A stretch of DNA of 64,000 bases from Desmodus rotundus (taxonomy: Eukaryota > Chordata > Mammalia > Chiroptera > Phyllostomidae), in contig NC_071390.1 in assembly GCF_022682495.2 (NCBI RefSeq), positions 100,138,294-100,202,293 of the forward strand, read 5' to 3'. Both the position numbers and the translations under genes were made by a program. Positions 36,950 through 49,533 of the stretch are shown here, piece after piece. The notes beneath the pieces were generated by a model, which did not search any database, was not told the DNA's origin, and was given only the letters and a program-made list of their open reading frames with translations. Position 1 is the first letter of the stretch; every line of letters starts with the position of its first letter.

Positions 36950-37180
36950 ACATGGTCTCCGGAATCAGAAAATCCAGGTTTAAATCACAAGACTGCCCCT
37001 TACCAGCTACATGAACTTACCCTATCTGATTCCCAGCCTCCTTATCTGATAATTTTCCGTTTAGGGTAAAGGCAGTGTACATAAAATTTATATAGCTCAG
37101 ATATGCAACTGTAATAATGGCTAATATTTATTGCATGTTTACTATGCACTGTACCTTGGGCTTACATTGTTTACTTACCT
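36950..37180. repeat. MIR SINE (+) followed by a MIR-like fragment (-)
   Basis: Sense MIR words run over 36950-37070: ccggaatcagaaaatccagg, ccccttaccagctacatgaa and tcccagcctccttatctgat. At 37112-37170, ggctaatatttattgcatg and actatgcactgtacc match the antisense MIR start. The two are separate small fragments. Confidence 0.65.
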
Positions 37181-37214
37181 GTACATTTTAAGACAAACTT
37201 GTCAACAACAGACA

Positions 37215-37480
37215 ATCCCCTGAAGTACACTGTGGTGATTAAGAGAAGGCACAGCAGGGCCCATGCACCTGCGCTCAAATCCAGGCTCTGAGCTTTAATG
37301 TATCTACTAGCAGCGTGACCGAGGACAGCTTATTTAACTTCTCCAATATTTTCTCCCTCATCTGTAAATGGGAATAACAATATATATATAGTTCTCGATT
37401 TATACCAATAAGATGTGGCCAGTGCTTAACATAACGACAAGAACACAGTAAGTATATAGAAGTATTAGATATTATTATAT
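37215..37480 (+). repeat. MIR SINE
   Basis: A sense MIR is visible as actgtggtgattaagagaa, a cgctcaaatccaggctctg segment, ctagcagcgtgaccgagg, cttatttaacttctcc, ctcatctgtaaatgggaata and a decayed 3' end. A short (TA)n of 37380-37390 lies within it. Confidence 0.85.
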
Positions 37481-37685
37481 GTTTATATGGGAGGCAGTTG
37501 GGTTTGGTAAGTTAACTTGCCCAAGGTAAAGAAAGGCAAAACTGGGCTCTAACCAGAGTCCTCTCTCTAATGCTTATTTTATAGATCTCCGCTTCTTTCA
37601 GGCAGATACTAGCTCTTTCCCCCAGGACTCCCATCTAGGTTCATCCCTCCTGGGAAATTGAAAGGGACAGGCAACTCAGTCTAAC

Positions 37686-37869
37686 CAGAGGTGTCCAACC
37701 CGCAGCCCATAGGCCGCATGCAGCCCAGGATGGCTATGAATGCAGCCCAACACGAAATTGTAAATTTACTTAAAATCAGTTTTCATTCGTGTTTGTGTAT
37801 TTAACGTGTGGCCCAAGACAACTCTTCTTTCAGTGTGGCCCAGAGATGCCAAAACGTTGGACACGCTTG
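37686..37869 (+). mobile_element. Nonautonomous hAT-like DNA transposon
   Basis: The left end is cagaggtgtccaacccg and the right end is gttggacacgcttg; the right end's complement caagcgtgtccaac matches the left terminus at 12 of 14 positions. The body has ccgcatgcagcccagg, gaatgcagcccaacac and gtgtggcccaagacaactct, phrases of a widespread mammalian hAT-type element of about 180 bp. No transposase. The flanking octamers do not match clearly. Confidence 0.8.
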
Positions 37870-40300
37870 ACAGTAGGCAGCTGTAATAGTTCCACTTACA
37901 TGCCAATTTACACAGGAAAAATGTACTCTGTTTTCCCATGGGTAGCCCTTCCAGGGAACAGTGAAGATAGCTAGAACAAGTGAGACACCATGGACTTGCA
38001 AACCCTTGGTTTATTGTGTTGGTTGCAACTCAGCCGTGGGTGAGACAAGCAGCAGGCATAGTACCCAGAAGTACCTGAGCACACAGACCCAACAAATCCT
38101 TGAACACACAACCCAGGTCTCTCCCCTATGATTATTCATTCCCCTGCTACATAAACCTCTCTGAGTTGTCTTTACCAAATTTCCTCCAAGATGGAGCTAA
38201 CCTAATTAGGTTTCCACATCTTTCCTAAGTATTAACTTACATACTTTCCTAAGTATTAACTTACGTAAGAATTGTCTCTTCATAATATGATTAACATAAA
38301 GATAATGCCCTCTTACCAAGCCAGCTCAGAGTAGGGCAGGCACAGTTAAGTCGTGCAGAAACCTGGGCTCAGCTTGATTGAACCCTGCGTATCTATCTAC
38401 TCACCCCATTCCTACGCTACAAGCATCCAGAAGCAGGGCAGAACCCTTCCTCCGTATCTTATTGGCCAAATTTATCTTACTGCTAATATTCCCAATCAAA
38501 ATCCTCAGCGCAATATAATTTATTATTATTAACTCAACATGAAACTAAGATTAAGAACTCAGCTCTCAATGTCTTTTATAAGACCTTCTGCCACATCCCA
38601 GCGTGACTTATAATCCTTATTCTTCTATCTTAATACATCTCAGTTCTTCCAACTAGCCTTGATACAATCTCTCCTCTCCTTCAATACAATGGCATCTACC
38701 TCTCATCAATATTATATGAGACTTTCTATTTGAACATGGCATCAGAAGTATCTAAAAAATTCCAAGGGACAAATTATAGCAGACCCAATGATGTTCTGAA
38801 TGTCAGTAAACTTTTGTACATTTGTATGATGCAAAGACTGAACTTTGATTGTGTACCCTCGAGGACCTTAACAATCTGCTTTCTTGCCAAATACCCCCAT
38901 GAGTTATTTAAATTTTGAGGCATTCCTTCTCAAAATCAAAGATTCGAATTTGGGGGTTGGCCTCAAGCTTATACATACTCTCAGAAAGCCCTCATTTTTT
39001 GAGAATTTCTTAATAGATCAGTCTTCTTGATAAGTATCACAAACTTCTTCATTATGTGCCCCCCTTAGATAAAATTGTCACTTAAGTAAAAGCAAAGTGG
39101 ATTCAAATGTCCTCAGCCAATATCAGATGAGCACTGAACTGAAAGCTAGATCCCTGTTACTACTGAGATTGTCAATATGGTCTTTTAAAAATTTATAATT
39201 AACTTTACAATTTATAATCTAACTTCCATTAGAAACACAGCAAAGCCCTCTTGTCAAATTGAAAATGACAAAACTGGTACAAAGAGAATTTCCAAGTTTT
39301 TGAAAGGTCATTATGAACAATACTATTTTTTTAATTATTTTTTTAAAATATGTTGGCACTACCCCTTGAAACAAGTTGAAAGGCAAAATAAGCTAAAATG
39401 TGCAGCCTGTAACCAGGGTACCCAGTCATCCTGGTCCTTGCCAAAATAGCCCCAGAATTATAACTCTGTTGCATTACCCTGGACTTTCATGTCTGAAGAA
39501 TTTTCCTTTGATTAACTAGTTCTTTTACAGGGTGGGGCCCCACAGTATTCTAAAGGCGAGCTTGGAACCTGAAACAACTCAGGGCAGGGCGGTTTCCCAC
39601 AGGCAGGCAAGCCCTCAGGGACGCAGGGAGAGATTAGCCTGATTCAAGGCTCTCTTTGCAGGGAGCCCAAGGGCCTAACAATTAAAAAAAAAAAAAAATG
39701 ACTAGGAGGCAACAAAAGACTCAATCTGGAAGACACCCAGTCAAAGCTATTTTCTTCTTTCAACAAAAACTCAAAACAGGTGTATCACTTTTATTTTTTA
39801 TTTTAACTCTCTGATAAACTTTCTGAACTTTCTGCCTATACTCAACAGCTAAATTTAACCACTAATTCAACCAAACAGTTGACAATTAAGTGAATCACTA
39901 TTGTTATTAATTGCACAATAATAATTACAGAGGAGTTTAAAAGTCACTTCCATCCACCTGGAGACCCAAGTGCCCAGAAGCCTTACACAGGCCCCTGAAA
40001 GGAAGCTGAGGGAAGGAAGTATTTTGTAATCTTGTAAGGAATCAGGTTTCCAGGAAGCGAACTTTGTAAACCCACACTAGGTCGATGAGCTGCCCTGACA
40101 TCCTCACTCATATCCTTTCTTGAAGGGTAGGGAGAGAGAGTGCGAGGAATGAGAATTTACTTCAGGAGCTATACCAAGCATCGCTTAGTTAAAAGGAAAA
40201 AGAATCGTACCACCACCTGAAGGAAGCTGGTGGTTATGAGCAAAATGGCGTCCCAGCAAGTCCTGTTTCTCTATTTAAAGTACATCGGCCCCATGCCCCA

Positions 40301-40301
<1 letters not shown>
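37870..40301. other. Unassigned 2.4 kb, possibly LTR-derived
   Basis: No repeat is recognised with confidence. On the minus strand, caataaaccaagg near 38015 looks like a retroviral poly(A) signal context. Elsewhere there are GC-rich patches (39530-39670, 39960-40290) and an A15 run near 39683. At 38221-38264 the 20-mer tttcctaagtattaacttac is repeated with a 4-bp gap. No protein motifs of gag, pol or env are visible, so retroviral origin is only a suggestion. Confidence 0.3.

Positions 40302-40350
<49 letters not shown>
40302..40350. repeat. (CA)n microsatellite, about 24 units
   Basis: An uninterrupted CA dinucleotide repeat of 49 bp follows ccatgcccca. Length and purity make it likely to be polymorphic. 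Confidence 0.98.
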
Positions 40351-40352
<2 letters not shown>

Positions 40353-40404
40353 TCTCAAGTCACTAGCTGTCTCATTCTACCAAATAATAATCACTAGCAC
40401 ATAT

Positions 40405-40600
40405 CACCCTGGTCAGTGTGGCTCAGCTGCAGGTTCAATTCTTGGTCAGGGCACATGCATGTTTGATCCTCAGTCGGGCAGCCTACCAGAGACAACCAAG
40501 TGATGTTCCTCTCTCACATTGTTGTTCCTCTCTCTCTCTCCCCGCCCCTTTCCTCCCTTCTCTTCCCTCTCTCTCTAAAAGCAATGAAAAAAATGTCCTT
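40405..40600 (+). mobile_element. VES SINE, diverged variant
   Basis: It begins accctggtcagtgtggctca with a shortened tRNA-like part (the stretch from the A box to the B box is deleted to ctgcaggttcaattc). It continues ttggtcagggcacatgc and a duplicated gttcctctctcac/gttgttcctctctct segment, and ends in a CT-rich run and gcaatgaaaaaaa. The B box ggttcaattc is intact. The two ttcctctctc words imply local slippage. It lies directly left of an antisense MIR. Confidence 0.85.
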
Positions 40601-40634
40601 ACGTGAGGATTTTTAAAAAAATTTTAATAAATAA

Positions 40635-40862
40635 TTATCATATATTGAGCACCAAGCCAAATTCTTCTCAAATTTCATCTCATGTAAATCTCACAATATC
40701 CCCAGAAGTTACATATTTTTTCCTTCCTTTAGTAGATGAGGAACATGGAAACTGAGTTTTAGGGGTGTTAAGCAACTGGCCCAAACTTACAGTTAGTAAA
40801 TTGCAAAGGTGAGATTTGAACCCAGGTGTTTCTGATTCCAAAGCCTCACCTGTCTACAATTA
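40635..40862 (-). repeat. MIR SINE (antisense)
   Basis: Antisense MIR with atattgagcaccaagcc, tctcatgtaaatctcacaa, tttagtagatgaggaacat, ggaaactgagttttag, gttaagcaactggccc and gatttgaacccaggtgt. Close to full length. Confidence 0.88.
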
Positions 40863-41359
40863 GGTAGGTATACTACATGGAACAACTATCTGGTAAGACC
40901 TTGGAACATCATACTTCGTTTTTCATAATTTCTCATCATCTTAATAGACTATCAAGAAAAGGTGCTAGCCAGAAAATAGCATTTTTTGATGTTCAAAATG
41001 CAACAGAAATCAACATTCATAACGATGAGCTGTAGGTCCTAATTTGATACAAAAACTTGTAGCTCCTGATTTCTTGATCATAAAATCTCCAAGGATGTTT
41101 CTGATTTTAAGGGAAGAGATATCATTCTAAGTGGCTGGGTTTCAGAGGCAGTAGAAAGATTATTTCCTTTTTTTTAAAAAAAAGGTAATAAAAAATAAAA
41201 ACTTTCTTCTCAGGGTACCTAAAATTTCTTTAATCCTTAATATAGCTGCAAAAGAGACACCATATATATAAATCATTCAAACTAAGATGTGAATGACAGG
41301 GCTCATAACCTTTCCTGAAAGCATGTCTTGAGATGGAAGAGTGAACCAAAGCCCTAGAA
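40863..41359. other. Unassigned DNA
   Basis: Nothing recognised apart from short A/T runs near 41165-41200. Confidence 0.5.
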
Positions 41360-41543
41360 CAGGGGTTCTCAAACCTGAGTGCCCAGGAGAATCACCTGGA
41401 GAGCTTGTTAAACATAAACAGCTGGGCTATACCCCATTACTGATTCAGTACACCTGCCATGAGGCTAGAGAACTTGCATTTCCAGAAAGTTCCTAGATGT
41501 TGATGGTGTTGCCAGTGGCAGGGCCACATTTTAAGAACTGCTG
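41360..41543 (+). mobile_element. MER5/MER20-type hAT-Charlie fossil
   Basis: The left end is caggggttctcaaacctga and the right end is ttaagaactgctg; both match the hAT-Charlie termini (cagNggttctcaa). Between them are aatcacctggagagcttg, ctgggctataccccat and agaacttgcatttcc. The flanks ccctagaa and ctatggaa are weakly alike, as expected for a decayed 8-bp duplication. No coding capacity. Confidence 0.85.
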
Positions 41544-42809
41544 CTATGGAACAACTGAGGCAAATAAAAGCAGTTCCTAACAAAACCGCTCAAATGGTAG
41601 TGAAATCGATTTTTAAGGAATAATTTGAAAAATGCTCCTTTCTCATCTCGAAATAATTCATGCTTCACCAGGAATTAAACAAATATAGGGGATGGCTCAT
41701 TTAGTCAAGAATGGAAAAGAATTGAAATTCAGAAGCTTGGATTTCTCTAGGCATGAGTGTGTTTTGTGTTGTGCTGTTTACTCGTGAAAAAATGTGGCAT
41801 CCCGTCTTTATTCTCAAATGGCTTTAAATGCTTATTAAGAAATGTTCTTTGAAATCAAATAGGTTTTTAAAGGTTATACTTTGATGACTGATTATAAATG
41901 AATGAAAAGCATATGGATTAAGTCACACATTGTTTTAAAGAATTACAGGCAAAAGTGTTTAAGGAGACACATTGAGAGTTTACCAAATTCAAATGTTTGA
42001 AAGCAAAAGTCACAGGATAAAGAAAAAGAAGCTGACTTTATTCTAACTGAGGGGCTAACATGCCTATATGTTAACATCTATAGCTTAAGAATTTGATCAT
42101 CACCATTAGGTACCTGTATTTATTATTTCTGTCAAAGATTTAATATATTCCCCTTAGTATTCCAGTTTAAGCTAATCCACCCCAATGCATAACTATAAAA
42201 AAATCAATAATATTTTGTCTTCTGACCATGATTTGAGACTCAGGACCTAAGATGCCTATTGTATTGGCACTAGTGAATCATCTACATATACAAAATATAT
42301 GCAGTAAAGAATATTTTTAGATTTTAACTAATACTTGTTCTCTTAGATATTAACTTTTTCCGCTAGCAAAGCACATTCTAGAACAGTGCTTTCCTGTGCT
42401 TATTGCAGAGTGAAGGGATAAGGCATTGCAGATGAAATTCAAAGGGAGGATCTATTTGGCTTTGTGTTTTAACAACAATGAATTTGAGAGAACCAAGAGA
42501 AAAGAAAAAAGGTTTGAGTTTAGGGTTTGAACATGTGGGTCTCTATGGCTGTGGGGAAGGAAATGGAACATATGTCAACAGTGAGGAGAGTGGCCAGGCT
42601 GAGAGGCTGGCCCTAAAAGACAGAAACAAATGCAGGACCCGTTATGAAAGCAGAGTCAGCATCTGGGCTGTACTTGAAAGAGTGCTAAACATGTCCTGTG
42701 TTCCACATAACCACATCATCATTCCCTCCTGCATGGTAGAGTCCTTTTGTTGGTGGTGTTCTCAATAGTACTGATTTATCCCGTGTGCTTATTTCCCATG
42801 GTCAGTGTT
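41544..42809. other. Unassigned DNA, no gene seen
   Basis: The longest frame is 96 codons at 42478-42768, without a signature. No named repeat. Confidence 0.5.
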
Positions 42810-43643
42810 ATTAAAGTCTTCAAAGAACAAAATTTTAGTTTTGATGATCATCTCTATTGATTTTTGTCTGCTTGCTTGTTTTTTATGTCATCTTTATTAC
42901 TCCCTTTCTTCTTCCATTTTTGTGTTTCTTCTGTATTCTTTTCCTAACCTTATGAGTTTAACATTTAATATTTTACATTAATTTTTAATACAGTTTAGGC
43001 TACTCATCTCCCTCTGAGTGCTACTATAGCTGCATCTCACTAATTTTTACATTCAGTAGTTGTACTGTTATTTATTATAATTATTACAAAGTTCCAATTT
43101 CTATTTCTTAGTTACCTAGAATTATGTTTCCTAGATTTCAAATGTATAAGAATTGTTTTTAATTTTTTTTTGTTGATTTATAACTAAGGATATTTTGTAC
43201 AAGAGATATGGTCCTATGAGATCAATTAGTTGGGCAATTTTTATATATTGTCCATGTTATTCTTGGGGAAAATATGTGTTCTCCAATATTTTAGCTCAAA
43301 TTAAGTACTTAAATTAAGTTTGTTATTCATGTCATTAATTTTTTTCTATATAGTTATTAAATTTTGCCATACTCATCTATTTTTCTGATATCCCACATAC
43401 CCTGTATGCAAGCAATTTTATCAGTTTCTGCCTTTTCTATCATATGTATTTTCCATATACATGCAGATGCATATGTTTTATTTCTCCCTTTCTCATATAC
43501 AAAAGATAGCATACTATATATACTTCTTGTGCTTTGATATTTTCATTTAATAATTTATTGTAAAAAGTATTTTGTAGGAGGTTAAAGGTTTGCTCTTTAT
43601 CTTTTTTATAGCTACATACTACTTCATTGTGTAAAAATAATAA

Positions 43644-43670
43644 TTAGGGACTAAGTCAACTAGTCCCTAA
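43644..43670. repeat. Perfect 10-bp inverted repeat with 7-nt loop
   Basis: ttagggacta (43644-43653) and tagtccctaa (43661-43670) are perfect complements around agtcaac. The structure lies inside the antisense old L1 and has no T-run typical of a terminator. It may be chance. Confidence 0.9.
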
Positions 43671-44619
43671 TGTGTGGGCTTTCAGATTGGTTAAAATATC
43701 TTGTATTTACAAATAATGCTTCAATGAATAATTCTGTACATGTATGGTTTCATATTTAGGGAGGTATACCTTTAGGTTAAATTCCTAGAAGTGGGGTTAC
43801 TAGATCAAAAAGAAAATGTGTATGTAGTTTTGTTACAAATTGCCAATTCCCTTTCATCGAGTATGTACCATTTTTGCATTACCTTCCATAATGAATGAAA
43901 GTAGCTGTTTCCTCACAGTCTTTCCAACAGAGTATGTTGTTAACCTTTTAAACTTCTGTCAACTTGGTAAGTGACAATTTTATCTCAGTGTAGTTCTGGT
44001 TTGCATTTCTCTTATTATGACTAAAGTTGAGCATATTTTTGTATGTGTAAGAGTCATTTTATCTTTTTTGTGAATTGTCAGTTTATGTCTTTTTCTCATT
44101 TTTCAATTGAATAGTTGGTCTTTTTTCCTCCAATCTTAATTTTGTTAATACATTAAGGTTGTCATACATATTGCAGTTTTTTTTTTTACAAATTGTCCCT
44201 TGTCTTTTGATTCTGATAATGATGCTTTTTTCCATGAGAAAGTTTTTTTTTTCATTTTTGTACAATTTAGCAAACTTTTCTTTTATTGCATCAGCATTTT
44301 AAGTCATGCTTAGAATCTTTCCCTAAAAGTGGGTTATATATTTAAAGTAATTCACCAGTGTTTTCTTCTAGTTTAATTTTTTACATTTGTATCTTTGATC
44401 TATTCAGTGCTTATTGTTGTGTATGCTGTAAGGAATAGAAATAACAAAATATATTTTCCAAATGCCTATTATTGTCTCAATACAATATATGTGAAATTTC
44501 AAATTTGCCTCAGAAATTTCAGATACTACATTTATCCTAACATGAAATTCTGTATACTTGTGTCAATTTTTAATTTTCTATTCTATTTCATTTATATGAA
44601 TGTTTATGCACCAATATGA

Positions 44620-44789
44620 CATTGTTTTTTTCTCTTTTATTTTTTTGTTGTTGTTCAATTACAGTTGTCCCTATTTTCCCCCATTGCTCTCCACTGCTGT
44701 GCCTACCACCTTCTCCCACATTCAATCCTCCCCACCCCCTTGTCCTTGTCCACGTGTCCTTTATATACATGATCATATCCCATTGTTTT
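44620..44789 (-). mobile_element. Short 5'-truncated young L1 insertion (antisense)
   Basis: Read on the minus strand, about 150 bp at 44629-44780 match the 3'UTR end of the young bat L1 at 35.6-35.7 kb, including ggacacgtggacaagg, gggggaaaataggga and the end gtaattgaacaacaac followed by an A-rich tail. The sequence cattgtttt at 44620-44628 and 44781-44789 is the target duplication. It sits inside the older antisense L1M, so it is the later event. No ORF. Confidence 0.85.
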
Positions 44790-44948
44790 AATTAATGATT
44801 AATGTTTACCTTAATTATTGAAAACTCTTTTTATAGAGAGCCATTGTAGATCCTTCCCACCTCCATCCCATTCCAACCCACAGAACTATTTTTATATGTT
44901 TCCTTTTCCATACCAACTTTAGTATCAAGTTGATTACCTCCAGATAAA

Positions 44949-45395
44949 AGGTTTGATGAAGAAATAATGACCAAAAACTTCCACAGTCTGGTGATGGAAA
45001 AAGACATACAAGTCCAGGAAGCTCAGAGAATCCCAAACAAGTTAAACCAAGTAGGCCAAAAGAGTCCTACATGGAGACACATCAAAATTACAATAATAAG
45101 AGTTAAAGACAAGGAGAGAACCCTAAAAGCCACTAGAGGAAAAGCAGTTAGTTACCTACAAGGAACTCCACTTAGACTTTCATCTGATGTCCCAACAGGA
45201 ACATTTCAGACCAGAAGGGAGTGACATGAAACTTTAAGGTGGTGAAAAGCAAGGACCTACAACCATGGCTACTTTACCCAGCAAGGTTACCATTTAAAAT
45301 CTAAGGAGAAATAAGGAGCTTCCCTGACAAGGAAAAGCTAAAGACGTTTAAACACCAAACCAGTACTGCAACAAATGTTAAAGGGCTTGCTTTAA
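44949..45395 (+). pseudogene. L1 ORF1, C-terminal part
   Basis: The open part begins in the RNA-recognition domain: KNFHSLVMEKDIQVQEAQRI, then RHIKITIIRVKDKERTLK and LSSDVPTGTFQTR. A frame break follows near 45224, and the tail ends at TAA 45393-45395. The coiled coil is absent because of 5' truncation. Confidence 0.85.
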
Positions 45396-45452
45396 GAAGA
45401 AGAGGAAAAAGAGGGGGGAAAAAAACCCAGAGGAAAACAGTCTAACAACAAA

Positions 45453-48400
45453 ATGGCACTACATACATGTCTATCAAAAATCACCTTAAATGTATATAGC
45501 TTAATGATCCATCCAAAAGACATAGGGCAGCTGAGTGGATAAGAAAACAAGACCCATATATATGCTGCCTCCAAGAGACCCATCTCAGGTCAAAAGATCA
45601 CACTGATTGAAAGTAAAGGGTTGGAAAAAGATATTTCATGCAAATGGAAAGGAAAAAAGCTGAGGTAGCAGTACTTATATCTGGCAAAATACACTTTAAA
45701 ACCAAGGCTATAGTAAGAGAAAAATAAGGACACTATATAATGATAAAAGGACTAATCCAATAAGAGGATATAACCCTAGTAAACATTTACGCACCCAACA
45801 TAGGAGCACTTAAATATGTAAAGAAAATCTTGGTGGACATAAAGGGAGAGATAAACACAAATACAGTCATAGTTGAGGATTTTAACACCCCATTGATTTC
45901 AATGGATAGATCTACCAAGCAGAAAATCAACAAGAAAATCAACAGTGGCCTTAAATGACACACTCGATCAAGTGGATTTAACTGATATCTTCAGAGCATT
46001 TCACCCCCAAACAGCAGAATATACATACTTTTCAAGTGCACATGGAAAATTTTCTAGGGTAGACCACATTTTAGGACACAAAAATTAATACATTTAAGAA
46101 GATTGAAATCATGTGTAGCATCTTCTCAGACTATAATCTATGAAACTAGAAATCAATCACAAGAAGAACATGAAAAGTACACAAAGATATGGAAGCTAAA
46201 TAATGTTATTAATCAATTAATGGGTCAACAATGAGACCAAGGGAGATATCAAAAAATATCTTAAAACAAATGAAAATGAGAACACAGCAATCCAAAATCC
46301 ATGAGATACTGGGAAAGCAATCCTAAGAGAGAAATTCATAGCATTACAGGCCTATCTCAAAAAAAAAAAAAAAGAAAAAGAAAAAGAAAAAGCCCAAATA
46401 AACAATCTAACTTCACACTTAAAGGAACTTGACAAAAAACAACAACCAAAGCCCAAAGTGAGTAGAAGGAAGGAAATAGTAAAAATCAGAGTAGAAATAA
46501 ATGAAATAGAGTCTAAAAAATACAAAAAAATCAATGGATCCAAGAGCTTGCTCTTTGAAAAGATAAACAGATTGACAAAATTTTAACCAGACTCATCAAG
46601 AAAAAAAGAGAAAAGACCCAAATAACTAAAACCAGAAATGAAAGGAGAAATAACAACTGGCACCAAAGAAATACAAAGGCTTGTAAGAAACTATTATGAA
46701 AAATAATATGCTGAAAAACTGGACAAATTGGATCAAATGGATAAACTTCTAGTAAGAAAGAGTGTTCCAAAAAAAATTAGGAAGAATGAGAGAATCTGAA
46801 TAGACAAATTACAACCAATGAAATTAAAGCTGTAATCAAAAATCTCCCAATGAACAAAAGCCCTGGATGAGATGAATTTTACCAAATGTTCCAGGAAGAA
46901 CTAACACCTCTCCCGCTCAAACTATTTTATATAATTCAATAGGAAAGAAGGCTCCCAAACTCATTTTATGGGGACAGCATTATCTCAATTTCAAAACTAG
47001 ATAAAGACATTACAAAGAAAGAAAATTATAGCCCAATATCCCTGGTGAACATAGATGCTAAAATCCTCAACAAAATATTACCAAACTGAATACAGCAATG
47101 ATTCATACACTATGATCAAGTGGGATTTATTCTGGGGATTCAAGGCTGGTGCAACATCTGCAAATCAATAAATGTGATTCACCACATAAACAAAATAAAG
47201 GATAAAAACCACATAATATATCAATAAATGCACAAAAAGTATTTGATGAAATCCAACATGCATTTATTATTAAAACTTTCAGCAAACTGGGAATAGAGGA
47301 AACATACCTAAACATAATAAAGGCCATATATAACAAAACTGCCAGCATCAATGGGCACACTCAATGGGCAAAACCTACAAGCATTCCCCTTAAGATCGAG
47401 AACAAGATGGGTTGTACACTTTCACCTCAGTTATTCAATATAGTACTGGAAGTCCTAGCCACAGCAATCAGACAAGAAAAACAAATAAAAGGCATCCAAA
47501 TTGGAAAGGAAGAAGTAAAACTGTAATTATTTGCAGATGACATGATACTGTACATGGAGAACCCCAAAGATTTCACCAAGAAACTACTAGAAGTGATAAA
47601 TGAATTCAGCAAAGTAGCAGGATACAAAATTAATATCCAGAAATCAGTTGCATTTTTATATGTCAGTAACAAACTAATGGAAAGGGAAATTCAGAAAACA
47701 ATCCCACTCAAAATTACTGCAAAAAGGATAAAATACTTAGGAATAAACCTAATCAAGGATATAAAAGACCTGTACTCAGAAAACTATAAGACACTGAAGA
47801 AAGAAATAGAGGATACAAATAGGTGGAAGCACATACCCTGATCATGGATAGGAAGAATTAACATCATTAAAATGTCCATGCTACCCAAAGCAAACTATAG
47901 ATTCAATGCTATTCCTATCAAGATTCCAACAATGTATTTCACAGAACTAAAACAAACACTTCAAAAATTTATACAGATCCACAAAAGGCCCCACATAGCA
48001 ACAGTGATCCTGAGAAAGAAGAACAAAGCTGAAGGAATCGTGCTACCTAATATCAAACTATACTATAAGGCCCCCACGAAAATAAATTCAAAATGAATCC
48101 AAGACTTAAGTATTAGACTCCAAACCATGAAAATCCTAGAAGAAAACATACACAGCAAAATCTCAGACATTGCACATAGGAATTTTTTATTACATATATC
48201 TCTCTAGTCAAGAGAAACAAGAGAAAAAAACAAATAGGTCTACATCAAACTAAAAAGTTTTTGCACAGCAAAGGAAATTGTCAACAAAATAAAAGACAAC
48301 CCACAGAATGGAAGAATATATTCACCAATACATTTGTTAAGGGGGTAATATCCAAAATTTATAAAGTACTCACAAAATGCAACACCAAAAACGAACAAAC

Positions 48401-49025
48401 AACCCAATTAAAAAAATGGGCAAAGGACCTGAACAGACACTTCTCCAAAAAGGACACACAGATGGTCAATAGACATATGAAAAGATGCTCAACACCACTA
48501 ATCATCAGAGAAATGAAAATTAAAACCACAATAGATACCATCTCAAACCTGTCAGAATGGCTATCGTCAATATATCAAACAACTAGTGCAGGCACAGATG
48601 TGAAGAAAAGGGAACCCTTTTGCACTGCTTGTGGGAATGCAGATTGGTGCAGCCACTGTGGAAAACAGTATGGGAGATAACTCAAAAAATTAAAAATGGA
48701 TCTGCCTTTTGACCCAGTGGTCTCCCTTCTGGGAATATATCTGCAGGAACCCAAAACACTAATTCAAAAGAACATAAGCACCCCTATGTTCATTGTAGCA
48801 TCATTTACAATCACCAAGATATGGAAGCAGCCCAAATGTCCATCAGTAGATGAGTGGATAAAGGAACTATGAGACATTTACACAATGGAATTCTACTCAA
48901 TCATAAAAAAGAAGAAAATTTTAACCTTTGCAACAGTATGGATGGACCTGGAGAACATTATGCTAAGTGAAATAAGCCAGAGAAAGACAAATACCACATG
49001 ATTTCACTCGTATGTGGAATCTAAT
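45453..49025 (+). pseudogene. L1 ORF2, degenerate
   Basis: It starts at ATG 45453, 57 bp after the ORF1 stop, the same spacing as in the other L1. The endonuclease segment has YICCLQETHL. The reverse transcriptase contains FADD at 47530-47541 within [16 protein letters not shown], but a stop codon lies just upstream. The C-terminal cysteine-rich domain at about 48600-48670 has [16 protein letters not shown]. An A-rich insertion at 46363-46392 and many stops break the frame. Confidence 0.9.
46363..46392. repeat. A-rich simple repeat inside ORF2
   Basis: About 14 As are followed by gaaaaa units. It interrupts the ORF2 frame of the L1 and looks like slippage expansion of an A-run. Confidence 0.9.
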
Positions 49026-49225
49026 GAACAAACTGATCTAACAAGCAAAACAGAAGAGATGACAGCTGGTGGGGGGTTGGGCAATTACCGGGTAGAGAGA
49101 TTGAGCTAAAAGGAAAAAGGATTCATGGACATGGACAACAGTGTGGTGATTGCTGGGAGGAGGGGGCATAAGGGGACTAAACAATAATGGGGGAAAATAC
49201 AACAAATATTAAATCAAAAAATAAA

Positions 49226-49509
49226 TTAAAATCCCTCTTATTAAATTGTAATTTAAGTCGTTTCTCCATTTGGAACCTTGTGATTTAATTTTCGTATCTG
49301 AGGTTGTTTACTTTTCCTTTAACATCTTTCCCAATTTCAAACAACCCTTACTACATTTTTTAATAATTTCTGTTTTTATTACTTGAATTTTTATTCTACT
49401 TTTTTAAATAACTCCAAGTGCTTGCTTGATATTAAATTTAGTGCAAAGTATTGTATTATAGTTTTCTTCTACTTATTGATGGATTCTTTGGGGAGAATTT
49501 TCACCAGTT
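49226..49509. other. Unassigned AT-rich spacer between the L1 and HAL1
   Basis: Roughly 280 bp, T-rich. No repeat assigned. The composition would fit further antisense old-LINE sequence, also seen in 51305-51400, which would make this one host segment split by HAL1. Confidence 0.4.
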
Positions 49510-49533
49510 AAAATGGTTTTAATTCGAGAGAAC

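Larger units (their letters stand above)
42810..44940 (-). repeat. Old L1 (L1M type), antisense ORF2 and 3' fragments
   Basis: Read on the plus strand, it carries the antisense of L1 ORF2: gtttaggctactcatctccc, ctatagctgcatctcac, gttacctagaattatg, and further on ttcctagaagtggggttact, accttccataatgaatg, tttgcatttctcttatta and ttgtgaattgtcag. The pieces run in the order expected for one antisense L1, with losses. All frames are destroyed. A young L1 tail (44629-44780) interrupts it. The last part (44790-44940) is only tentatively included. Confidence 0.7.
44949..49225 (+). mobile_element. Bat L1 LINE, 5'-truncated (4.3 kb)
   Basis: The element starts abruptly inside ORF1 at gtttgatgaagaaataatg, which corresponds to the same ORF1 region as 31180 in the other L1. 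It continues through ORF1's end, ORF2 and a 3'UTR ending with aacaatgggggaaaata-type sequence and an A-rich tail near 49225. The 3'UTR (ggcaattaccgggtagagag, acatggacaacagtgtggtg) differs from that of the 30-35.7 kb L1, so the two belong to different subfamilies. Many stops and frameshifts mark it as dead. No convincing target duplication was found. Confidence 0.9.

Noticed and set aside
43644..43670. Hairpin as a transcription terminator
   Set aside because: Intrinsic terminators are bacterial and no T-run follows; the site is within an antisense L1 relic.
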